Shown here in pieces: positions 1 through 4,976 of a DNA stretch of 12,798 nucleotides. A model generated the notes under the pieces. That model was not told the DNA's origin. It did not search any database and saw only the letters and a list, made by a program, of their open reading frames with translations. Source of the stretch: Eubacteriaceae bacterium. GTDB taxonomy: Bacteria; Bacillota; Clostridia; Eubacteriales; Anaerofustaceae. The position numbers and the translations under genes are program-made. The stretch spans positions 1-12,798 of the forward strand of contig JAGACT010000214.1 in assembly GCA_017613995.1 (NCBI GenBank), read 5' to 3'. The number at the start of each line of letters is the position of its first letter. Within the stretch, counting starts at the first letter, position 1.

Positions 1-383
1 ACCTTCGGATGGGACATGCACTTTATAAGGTTCTCGGTGTTCTTTGCGATACCCAGGTCCTTGTAGCAGGTCGCGTGTATTCCGACTATGGCGTAATCCA
101 GCTTTGACATACCGAAATCCTTCAGGGACATGGTCCCGTCCTCCAGCATGTCGTTCTCCACACCGTAATAGATGTTGACCCCGTAAAGCTGTCTGGGGAC
201 ATAGTCGATGTTGGTGAAGTAAAGGGGATGGCAGGAACCGGGCATGCCGGGACCGTGCTCCGTGAGGCCGAGCCCCGCCAGGTTCTTCTCACTGGCGGCG
301 AGGGCGTTCTCCCTGACCGTGCCGTAGGCGTGGCCCGATGCCAGCGTGTGGGTATGCAGATCCATGATAAGTCTGTTCTTCAT
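1..383 (-). CDS. PHP-domain phosphatase/phosphoesterase (YcdX-like), 3' end outside window
   Basis: The 127 visible residues are the N-terminal half of a PHP-fold metal-dependent phosphatase of the YcdX type. Metal-binding positions of the family can be seen: D8-x-H10-x-H12 (DLHTHT), H18 in GHAYGT, E42-H43 in LTEHGPGMP, E76 in GVEND, H102 in VGIHAT and H124 in MSHP. Family members hydrolyse phosphoesters with a tri-metal centre in the cytoplasm; the exact substrate is not visible. The ATG at 383 is chosen because GGAG lies 7-8 nt upstream and the protein then starts, as usual, a few residues before the first HxH. It is transcribed alone leftwards from the promoter at 530-558, with about 140 nt of leader. 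The C-terminal metal ligands fall outside the window, so completeness cannot be judged. Membership of the PHP family is very secure; subfamily assignment is moderately so. Confidence 0.9.
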   Translation of the reverse strand, partial: MKNRLIMDLHTHTLASGHAYGTVRENALAASEKNLAGLGLTEHGPGMPGSCHPLYFTNIDYVPRQLYGVNIYYGVENDMLEDGTMSLKDFGMSKLDYAIVGIHATCYKDLGIAKNTENLIKCMSHPK

Positions 384-529
384 TTTGTGCTCCTTCTTTC
401 TCTTTTGCTTCTGTGAACAGCCCGGCGGGAGCTTCCACGTCTTTCCGGGTTCCGTACCGGGGAAGATCCCCTTCGGGGCTGCAGATGAAAATCAGTTCAT
501 TCGCGGGCATTTCGCCCATTTCCTGTACA

Positions 530-558
530 ATTATACCTTCAATCGAGAAGGTGTGCAA
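530..558 (-). promoter_or_regulatory. Near-consensus sigma-A promoter of the PHP gene
   Basis: On the minus strand TTGCAC (-35, 553-558) is followed after exactly 17 nt by TATAAT (-10, 530-535). Transcription should start near 523, leaving a leader of about 140 nt before the ATG at 383. The perfect -10 hexamer and optimal spacing make this the best promoter in the window. Confidence 0.8.
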
Positions 559-657
559 TTCCGAGTTTTTCGTATCCGTGAAAAGAGATGCCTGATGCCG
601 GATCTTTCAGATAATCGGACGTTTTCCGCGTAAAACGGTCCCGTTCGCAAAAAACTC

Positions 658-685
658 CTGACATATACCCCCGGGGGTGTATTGT
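658..685 (+). promoter_or_regulatory. Candidate promoter of the alcohol dehydrogenase gene
   Basis: CTGACA (658-663, five of six matches to the -35 consensus) is followed after 16 nt by TATTGT (680-685, four of six matches to the -10). The first GC-centred palindrome (663-682) fills the spacer, which is what a repressor-controlled promoter would look like. The predicted leader to the ATG at 895 is about 200 nt, which is long. A promoter closer to the gene cannot be excluded, though none with good hexamers was seen. Confidence 0.45.
663..682. promoter_or_regulatory. Palindromic operator 1, CsoR/FrmR/CstR-like
   Basis: The left arm ATATACCCCC and right arm GGGGGTGTAT form a 20-bp inverted repeat with one mismatch. 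Operators of the CsoR/RcnR/FrmR/CstR repressor family (DUF156) typically have an AT-flanked TACCCC...GGGGTA core, which this fits. It sits between the predicted -35 and -10. No gene of this regulator family is in the window, so the repressor would act in trans. The regulator class is inferred; the palindrome itself is seen directly. Confidence 0.5.
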
Positions 686-696
686 AGTCTCAGAGT

Positions 697-715
697 GATA
701 CCCCCGGGGGGTGTC
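697..715. promoter_or_regulatory. Palindromic operator 2, same motif as operator 1
   Basis: GATACCCCC (697-705), one G, then GGGGGTGTC (707-715) repeat the motif of the first palindrome, again with one arm mismatch (TATC against TGTC). The centres of the two sites are about 33-34 bp apart, roughly three helical turns, so bound repressors would lie on about the same DNA face. The position just downstream of the predicted transcription start suits repression. Confidence 0.5.
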
Positions 716-894
716 TGTGGATACGGGAACGTAGCAGAGTACAAAATCAAAAACCTGTCAAAAGCCGTGCCCGGGAGGCTGTCCAGGCGGAAAAGAATAA
801 GCCGGCGGCGTATTTCTCAAAATGCTCCGAAAGCTTATGATCTGATAATTACTCCAAATGCTTTACATTTACTACCACAGGAGGAAAAAAAGCA

Positions 895-2040
895 ATGAAA
901 ATGAAAGCAGCAGTCACATGGAACATAGCAGACCCGTTCAGGATCGAGGAAGTCGATCTGGCGGAACCGAAGGACGACGAGATCCTTGTAAAGATCGCCG
1001 CCTGCGGTGTCTGTCACACCGACACCGCGGCCCGCAGACAGGTCATTCCCGCCCCCCTGCCGGCAGTGCTGGGTCATGAGGGAAGCGGCACGGTGGAAGC
1101 CGTTGGCCGCAGTGTCAGGGAATTCTCCGTCGGAGACAGGGTCGTCATGTCCTTCGGTTTCTGCGGCAGCTGCCGCAACTGCCTCAGCGGACACCAGCAT
1201 GCCTGCGAGAACTTCAATGCCATCAACTTCGGAGGCGTTATGCCCGACGGGACCACACGCATCTCGAAAGACGGCAAGCCGATCCATTCTTTCTTCGGAC
1301 AGTCCGGCTTTGCCCAGTATGCCGTGGTCAGCGCGGCCAGCGCGGTCAGGCTGCCCTGGAAAGACCTGGATCTGAAGGTGGTCGCTCCCCTGGGATGCGG
1401 CATACAGACCGGTGCGGGAGCGGTTCTCAACAGGCTCCGCCCCGAATTCGGATCCGGCATCGTAGTTTTCGGATGCGGCGCGGTGGGTATGAGCGCCATC
1501 ATGGCGGCCCGTATCAGCGGATGCGAAAGGATAATCGCCGTGGATATCAAGGACAGCAACCTCGATCTGGCGGTCGAACTGGGTGCGACCCATGCCATCA
1601 ATTCCATGAACACGCCGGACGTTGCCGCGGCAGTAAAGGAGATCACGGGCGGAGGAGCGGAGTACTCCATCGATACCACAGGCATCCCCTCTTCCGTGAA
1701 AAACGCGCTGGCATGCCTGCGCTTCCTTGGAACCTGCGCGGTCCTGGGCGCCACCGGGGACATAACTCTCAACATACAGCAGGAGCTTATGGGAGAAGCC
1801 AAGAGCCTTATAGGCATAGTGGAGGGCGACGCCATTCCGAAGCTGTATTCCGAAGCTGTTCAGTCCCAAACTCATCGAGTACTACCGCGACGGGCGCTTC
1901 CCCTTCGACAAAATGATCGAATACTATCCCTTCGAGGAGATAAACACCGCGTTCGACGGACCCCGCAAAGGCAACGGGATCAAGGCTGTGCTCACCATGG
2001 AATGATCCATGGGACCGAAAAGACCGGTACCGCCGCATAA
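895..2040 (+). CDS. Zinc-dependent aryl/benzyl-alcohol dehydrogenase (XylB-like), frameshifted at the C-terminus
   Basis: This is a medium-chain NAD(P)-dependent alcohol dehydrogenase, oxidising an alcohol or reducing an aldehyde in the cytoplasm. Visible elements are catalytic-zinc ligands C40 (GVCHTD), H61-E62 (GHEG) and C168 (LGCGIQTGAG), structural-zinc cysteines C90, C93, C96 and C104, the Rossmann loop G193-x-G195-x-x-G198, and D217 at the end of the second strand, favouring NAD. LGCGIQTGAG and GIVEG are typical of benzyl/aryl-alcohol dehydrogenases. AGGAGG precedes the ATG. After residue 313 a 13-bp tandem duplication (1834-1859) shifts the frame, so residues from about 319 to 381 are missense and run to TAA at 2040. 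With one copy removed, the frame continues through a normal ending (...PFDKMIEYYPFEEINTAF...) to TGA at 2003-2005, giving 365 residues, the usual family length. The protein as read lacks its proper last 50 or so residues and is probably impaired. Confidence 0.88.
   Translation: MKMKAAVTWNIADPFRIEEVDLAEPKDDEILVKIAACGVCHTDTAARRQVIPAPLPAVLGHEGSGTVEAVGRSVREFSVGDRVVMSFGFCGSCRNCLSGHQHACENFNAINFGGVMPDGTTRISKDGKPIHSFFGQSGFAQYAVVSAASAVRLPWKDLDLKVVAPLGCGIQTGAGAVLNRLRPEFGSGIVVFGCGAVGMSAIMAARISGCERIIAVDIKDSNLDLAVELGATHAINSMNTPDVAAAVKEITGGGAEYSIDTTGIPSSVKNALACLRFLGTCAVLGATGDITLNIQQELMGEAKSLIGIVEGDAIPKLYSEAVQSQTHRVLPRRALPLRQNDRILSLRGDKHRVRRTPQRQRDQGCAHHGMIHGTEKTGTAA
1834..1859 (+). repeat. 13-bp perfect tandem duplication disrupting the dehydrogenase
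   Basis: ATTCCGAAGCTGT occurs twice back to back (1834-1846 and 1847-1859). Thirteen is not a multiple of three, so it shifts the dehydrogenase frame by one base. Deleting either copy restores the conserved C-terminal sequence exactly, so the duplication is recent in this sequence or is an assembly or sequencing artefact. Confidence 0.97.
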
Positions 2041-2068
2041 GTTCGCCATGTCATGTTCACCGATCCTG

Positions 2069-2097
2069 TTCGATCGGGGTGCGGACTGTGCTATACT
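2069..2097 (+). promoter_or_regulatory. Extended -10 promoter of the lipoprotein gene
   Basis: TG-C-TATACT (2089-2097) is an extended -10 element with five of six -10 matches. The -35 region around 2069-2074 is poor (TTCGAT), as often seen when the TG extension is present. Transcription would start near 2104 and the ATG follows at 2131. An inverted repeat CCGATC-N6-GATCGG (2060-2077) overlaps the -35 region. Confidence 0.55.
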
Positions 2098-2130
2098 GTA
2101 CCCAGACAAGTGAACTGGAGGACTTTACCT

Positions 2131-2616
2131 ATGAAAAAGTACTTGATACTGTTTATCGTTACCGTGCTGATACTGTCTTTAGCAGCCTGCGGCGGTAAAA
2201 CAAAGGACGACGCGAAAACCGACGAAACGGGGACCGCTGTCGGTGAACCCGGGCCTGCGGCCGACGTGCAGACGGACGATCCCGACGATCTCGCAGCCCA
2301 GCGTGAAAAGCTTATAGGCGAGTGGTATGCCACCGACTGGCCGCCGGTGATCCTGACATTCGGCGAGGACGGGAGCGGCGTCTTTTCCAGACAGGAAGGC
2401 GGCACGTGCGCCTTTACGTTTGAAATGTACGATTATCACGAATTCAACAGCGGCGACGAATACATGATGCACATTTCCTATGAGACCGGCGAAGCCGAGG
2501 ATATCATTTTCTGGTTTAACGATAACGATACGCTGGGCTTCCACACCAGCGAACACGGAGGCTACTGCGGAGTCATGTACTTTTCTCAGTGGGCAAGATC
2601 CGATCAGCAGCAGTAG
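2131..2616 (+). CDS. Small secreted lipoprotein, lipocalin/DUF5640-like
   Basis: This encodes a 161-residue protein with a type II signal peptide: KK at positions 2-3, a hydrophobic core, then the lipobox LAAC with the lipidated cysteine at C20. A low-complexity acidic linker (about residues 21-65, rich in D, T, G, A and P) leads to a compact domain of about 95 residues starting KLIGEWYATDW. That domain has the pattern 'L-G-x-W ... L-x-F-x-x-D-G-x-G' seen in small beta-barrel lipoproteins of Clostridia. It should sit on the outer face of the cytoplasmic membrane. GGAGG at 2117-2121 is 9 nt from the ATG, which fixes the start even though the frame stays open further upstream. It has its own promoter and terminator and so is a single-gene unit. 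Function is unknown; the fold resemblance is by pattern only. Confidence 0.85.
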   Translation: MKKYLILFIVTVLILSLAACGGKTKDDAKTDETGTAVGEPGPAADVQTDDPDDLAAQREKLIGEWYATDWPPVILTFGEDGSGVFSRQEGGTCAFTFEMYDYHEFNSGDEYMMHISYETGEAEDIIFWFNDNDTLGFHTSEHGGYCGVMYFSQWARSDQQQ

Positions 2617-2680
2617 GATCTTTCCCGGACAGTGAGCGGCAGCGCACCTGCCGAACCTTACCGGCTGAGCCGACCGAACT

Positions 2681-2714
2681 AAAAGCAGTCTGTCAGATAA
2701 CAGACTGCTTTTTT
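2681..2714 (+). terminator. Rho-independent terminator after the lipoprotein gene, probably bidirectional
   Basis: A perfect 13-bp stem (AAAAGCAGTCTGT at 2681-2693 with its complement at 2700-2712), a six-base loop and a run of six T (2709-2714) then GTTTTT form a textbook terminator. The opposite strand has TTTT after the same stem, so it may also stop the leftward transcript ending at 2782. Confidence 0.92.
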
Positions 2715-2781
2715 GTTTTTCACGATATCCTCCGGGACTGAGCGTCCATCCTCTCCCGTTTTCGGCTTCGCTGCGATTTTT

Positions 2782-3603
2782 CTACAGAAGCCTCTTGAAG
2801 ATATCCAGCATGCTGTCCATGTGGTACTGGATGAGCCAGGCGGCGTCATTGTATTCCGGAGTGTTCTTTACGGTCTTCATAAGGGCCGGGAAGTATTCCT
2901 CGGTCTCGCGGATCATCCTGCAGATGCGCTCCCGGCTGAGGCCCCAGGCCATGGTGGTGAGATTGTTGCACCGGTCGAGGCATTTTACCAGAGCCGCGTC
3001 GGGGTCCCTGGCAAGCTTCCCGTAATATTCCTTCATGAGCCTGTCCCGGTTCTCCCCGTCCTCCTTCTCATGGGTCAGAAGGAGGACTATCTCCTTCGTC
3101 CTGTCGCTCACGGGAAGCTCCTCCGCGGTTATTCCGCAGTCCTCTATCACGTCGTGAAGGAGGCATGCCGCGACGACTTCGTCCTTTCTGACGCCCAGGG
3201 CCAGGGCGTGGCAGGCCACGGTAAGGGGGTGACAGATATACGGGATATCCGACTTTTTCCTTTTCTGATCCTCATGGGCCTTCAGGGCGAAAGCCAGGGC
3301 TCTGGACGTATCGGTGAGACCGAGGACCTTGGACGTGGTCTTCACGAAGGTCTTCATGTGCGTCCAGTCGTAGATGGCCTGCTTCGTTTCGAACGAATAG
3401 GTCCTCTCTTCAAGGATGGCGGACGTCGATACGTCCAGTATTTCAGCCAGCTGGATGAGGTTTTCCAGACTGGGAAGGTATTCGTCCCTCTCCCAGGATG
3501 AAACGGCCTGAAAGCTCACTCCGAGCTTTCCCGCCAGCCTGTCCTGGGTCAGGCCCCTCTCTTCCCTCAGTCTCCTGATCCGCTCTCCTGTCGTCATCGT
3601 CAT
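2782..3603 (-). CDS. XRE-family HTH regulator fused to a RelA/SpoT-type HD (alarmone hydrolase-like) domain
   Basis: This 273-residue protein has two parts. Residues about 5-65 form an XRE/Cro helix-turn-helix (GERIRRLREERGLTQ ... VSFQAVSSWERDEYLPSLENL). Residues about 100-215 form an HD domain closest to the (p)ppGpp hydrolase half of Rel/SpoT and to Mesh1/small alarmone hydrolases. Its motifs are QKRKKSDIPYICHP with H125, HDVIED with H150-D151 and E154-D155, and KCLDRCNNL with D210, the four metal ligands in the usual order. The C-terminal helices (RMIRETEEYFPALM) resemble the segment following the Rel HD domain; there is no synthetase domain. It may hydrolyse an alarmone or related nucleotide and control transcription. 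ATG 3603 is chosen because GGAGGG (3611-3616) is 7 nt away, while the ATG at 3609 is only 1 nt from it. It is the second gene of the leftward operon, 13 bp after its partner. The domain calls are strong; the substrate is inferred. Confidence 0.87.
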   Translation of the reverse strand: MTMTTGERIRRLREERGLTQDRLAGKLGVSFQAVSSWERDEYLPSLENLIQLAEILDVSTSAILEERTYSFETKQAIYDWTHMKTFVKTTSKVLGLTDTSRALAFALKAHEDQKRKKSDIPYICHPLTVACHALALGVRKDEVVAACLLHDVIEDCGITAEELPVSDRTKEIVLLLTHEKEDGENRDRLMKEYYGKLARDPDAALVKCLDRCNNLTTMAWGLSRERICRMIRETEEYFPALMKTVKNTPEYNDAAWLIQYHMDSMLDIFKRLL

Positions 3604-3610
3604 GTTCATA

Positions 3611-3616
3611 CCCTCC
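3611..3616 (-). promoter_or_regulatory. Ribosome binding site that decides the start of the HTH-HD gene
   Basis: GGAGGG on the minus strand follows the TAA (3617-3619) of the upstream gene directly. It is spaced 7 nt from the ATG at 3603 and only 1 nt from the ATG at 3609, so the later start is preferred. The closeness to the upstream stop suggests translational coupling. Confidence 0.7.
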
Positions 3617-4135
3617 TTAATCCAAAAATCCCCAGCTTGCCGTGATGACTGCCCCGTAATCTTCCAGATCCTTTTCCAGGAGTTTCTGGATGGACTCGAA
3701 GTATCCTTCATACACCCTGTCGAGCCCCAGCTCCTCCACCGTCAGCCGCCTTCTGACTCCGTTGAGCACGAATTCCGTGGTAACGTGCTTGGCGAACCAT
3801 CCCGGATGCTTATCCCAGTTCCTTTTGTCTTCGGCGTACTCCTTTTTCCACTTCCCGATCAGAAAATCCATCGTCTGATCCGTGATGAGTTCCATGGCCT
3901 CCTTCTCCGGGATCTGCGTGATCCCGTACGTCACGTCCCCGTCCCATCCTGTGTTTTCAGTCCTTTCGGACTGCGGACGGCATGCGTCACACAGACTTCT
4001 GAGGATAAGAAACATCGGGTCCGGACCCCATCTGCCCTCAGTAAACAGGCTGTCCGAGACCGTATCGTCCCAGGTGATCCTCCTTCCGACTGTGGTTCCG
4101 TTGATCAGATAGTAAGCGGTCTGTTTTCCTTCCAT
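3617..4135 (-). CDS. Unrecognised 172-residue protein, operon partner of the HTH-HD gene
   Basis: I do not recognise this family. The protein is soluble-looking: no signal peptide or membrane segment, many W, Y, D and E residues, and a charged alpha-helical C-terminal half (RVYEGYFESIQKLLEKDLEDYG). Notable points are a basic patch NGVRRRLTVEEL and a cysteine pair region LCDACRPQ. GGGAGG stands 7-8 nt before the ATG at 4135, giving firm support for this start. It is the first gene of a leftward two-gene unit, with only 13 bp between its stop and the ATG of the HTH-HD gene, and is preceded by a promoter with a palindromic operator. This layout makes it a plausible functional partner of the HTH-HD protein, for example a toxin, effector or nucleotide-responsive enzyme. 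Nothing in the sequence itself proves that. Confidence 0.75.
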   Translation of the reverse strand: MEGKQTAYYLINGTTVGRRITWDDTVSDSLFTEGRWGPDPMFLILRSLCDACRPQSERTENTGWDGDVTYGITQIPEKEAMELITDQTMDFLIGKWKKEYAEDKRNWDKHPGWFAKHVTTEFVLNGVRRRLTVEELGLDRVYEGYFESIQKLLEKDLEDYGAVITASWGFLD

Positions 4136-4198
4136 GATCGATTTCCTCCCTGCGTCGTAATGATACGGAAAACCGGAGGAAAAGTTAAGCGGGCAGGG

Positions 4199-4235
4199 CT
4201 TGAAGTTTACATTTCTTTTTCAAGTATAACTTGAA
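4199..4235. promoter_or_regulatory. Palindromic operator with extra half-site over the HTH-HD operon promoter
   Basis: TTCAAGT-ATA-ACTTGAA (4219-4235) is a perfect 17-bp inverted repeat that covers the -10 hexamer of the leftward promoter. A further half-site CTTGAA lies at 4199-4204, exactly 31 bp (about three turns) from the matching half-site at 4230-4235. XRE repressors bind short palindromes of this shape, and the operon encodes one, so autoregulation is the simplest reading. The DNA symmetry is seen; the binder is inferred. Confidence 0.6.
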
Positions 4236-4251
4236 TCACTTTCTGAAGCAA
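4223..4251 (-). promoter_or_regulatory. Promoter of the leftward two-gene HTH-HD operon
   Basis: On the minus strand TTGCTT (-35, 4246-4251) precedes TATACT (-10, 4223-4228) by exactly 17 nt. The start site would be near 4216, about 80 nt before the ATG at 4135. The -10 lies inside the perfect palindrome at 4219-4235. Confidence 0.6.
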
Positions 4252-4298
4252 CCGTTTCGGATGAGCCGGGGGCAGGATCTTCCGGAAATCGCCGCGAG

Positions 4299-4326
4299 AA
4301 AAAAACGGAGAGCCGTGGCTCTCCGT
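4299..4326 (-). terminator. Rho-independent terminator of the truncated surface-protein gene
   Basis: Read on the minus strand, ACGGAGAGCC pairs with GGCTCTCCGT over a two-base centre (stem 4305-4314 with 4317-4326), followed by seven T (4299-4305 on the complement). It begins 15 bp after the stop codon at 4341. Confidence 0.9.
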
Positions 4327-4340
4327 CATGATTATTTCGT

Positions 4341-4544
4341 TCAGCGGCGAATGCTTCTGAATCGGATCCTTCCGTCCGCGGACGCCGCTATAACGGCAAG
4401 CGCCACCGCGGAAAGGATCAGGGTCAGATAGAACCGCTCTCCGGATCCGGTGGAGGGGTTGTTCTCCTTTTCGGGTATCGGTTCAGTATCCGCCGCACCG
4501 TCCGTGACGGTAAGCTCCCACGCTTCGGGCTCCACCGCGAACAT
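4341..4544 (-). pseudogene. C-terminal remnant of a sortase-anchored surface protein (NPSTG sorting signal)
   Basis: The minus strand encodes about 67 residues ending in a textbook cell-wall sorting signal: a Pro/Glu-rich linker (TEPIPEKEN), the pentapeptide NPSTG (4446-4460), a hydrophobic stretch (FYLTLILSAVALAVIAAS) and a basic tail RIRFRSIRR before the TGA at 4341. Sortases cleave at such motifs and attach the protein to peptidoglycan. A proper terminator follows. The gene has no beginning: the frame closes at a stop at 4611-4613, there is no ribosome site before the only ATG (4544), and sequence to the right belongs to an ABC ATPase on the other strand. So this is the 3' end of a larger surface protein gene cut by a rearrangement near 4500-4560. 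Starting at 4544 is nominal only. Confidence 0.65.
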
Positions 4545-4814
4545 CTTCTGCGAAAGCCCTCGGAGCTCACCGGCGGGGAACTGCAGAGAGCGGCCCTCTC
4601 GAGGATACTGTCATTCGAGCCCGAAGTCATCATACTGGACGAACCCACCAGCATGCTCGACGTTATCTCCCAGGGGCAGATAATCAACATGCTCAGGGAA
4701 TACCAGAAGAAAAAAGGCGCTTCCTTCGTCTTCATATCCCACAACAGGACGCTGTGCGAAAGGGTCTGCGACAGGATCTACGGTGTGGACCACGGGCGGG
4801 TCACGGAAGAGTGA
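4527..4814 (+). pseudogene. C-terminal fragment of an ABC transporter ATPase (oligopeptide/nickel type)
   Basis: About 95 residues make the second half of an ABC ATPase. The fragment opens with GLHREHLLRKPSEL, then the signature LTGGELQRAALSRIL (fragment residues 14-28), Walker B with its glutamate and D-loop (VIILDEPTSMLD), and the H-loop (FVFISHN), ending ERVCDRIYGVDHGRV. The pattern is nearest to the DppF/OppF/NikE branch importing peptides or nickel. Walker A and the Q-loop are missing, and there is no start codon or ribosome site in frame near the left edge, so it cannot be a working ATPase. The reading frame gives way on the left to a surface-protein 3' end on the opposite strand, marking a break near 4500-4560. 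A terminator follows at 4835-4864. It may be a remnant of an importer whose other genes were lost or lie elsewhere. Confidence 0.8.
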
Positions 4815-4834
4815 TCCGGGCCCCCGCCCGAATG

Positions 4835-4864
4835 GCTCCTTCTTTCGGAAGAGGGAGCTTTTTT
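4835..4864 (+). terminator. Rho-independent terminator after the ABC ATPase fragment
   Basis: GCTCCTTCTT (4835-4844) pairs with AAGAGGGAGC (4849-4858) with a single G-U pair around a TCGG loop, followed by six T (4859-4864). It separates the fragment from the antiporter operon. Confidence 0.88.
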
Positions 4865-4918
4865 CGCGTCATGATCCCGGAGAGGAAGACCCGATGCGCT
4901 TTCGAAGAGCCGAGTGTG

Positions 4919-4947
4919 TTGAACAGCGCCGCCGTTAGTGGTAAAAT
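4919..4947 (+). promoter_or_regulatory. Promoter of the Mrp/Mbh-type operon
   Basis: TTGAAC (-35, 4919-4924) and TAAAAT (-10, 4942-4947) are separated by exactly 17 nt. Transcription would start near 4954, only about 23 nt before the GTG start of mrpE, so no room exists for a riboswitch. A direct repeat TGGTAAAA (4939-4946 and 4948-4955) overlaps the -10 and start point and could be a regulator site. Confidence 0.65.
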
Positions 4948-4976
4948 TGGTAAAACCATTTCAGGGAGGCACGGCA

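Larger units (their letters stand above)
384..894. other. 511-bp divergent intergenic region
   Basis: No convincing gene lies between the leftward PHP gene and the rightward dehydrogenase. The region holds the PHP promoter (530-558) and leader, including two mutually exclusive short hairpins at 459-478. It also holds the dehydrogenase promoter candidate with two GC-centred palindromes (658-715) and an untranslated stretch of about 200 nt (690-881) with no clear structure. The dehydrogenase ribosome site AGGAGG ends about 8 nt before the ATG at 895. Confidence 0.6.

Noticed and set aside
289..519. Possible leader peptide starting at ATG 519 or 510 in the PHP transcript and running into the PHP gene out of frame
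   Set aside because: The only upstream purine patch is weak, there is no family resemblance, and the overlap with the PHP gene is long. A translated leader is possible but unsupported.
677..898. Short plus-strand frame between the twin palindromes and the dehydrogenase
   Set aside because: It starts inside the operator with GTG, has no ribosome site, and the basic, low-complexity product (GRLSRRKRISRRRIS) looks non-coding.
835..1875. A 346-codon open frame on the minus strand opposite the alcohol dehydrogenase
   Set aside because: Antisense of a well-recognised zinc dehydrogenase with all its motifs; composition is typical of shadow frames.
2713..3501. A 262-codon plus-strand frame opposite the HTH-HD gene
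   Set aside because: The minus strand has the HTH and HD motifs, a ribosome site and an operon context; the plus frame has none.
4231..4431. Small plus-strand frame between the HTH-HD operon and the surface-protein remnant
   Set aside because: It crosses a promoter and a terminator stem and lacks a ribosome site.
4948..4976. A riboswitch (for example Na+-responsive) before the antiporter operon
   Set aside because: The predicted leader is only about 23 nt, too short for any known riboswitch.
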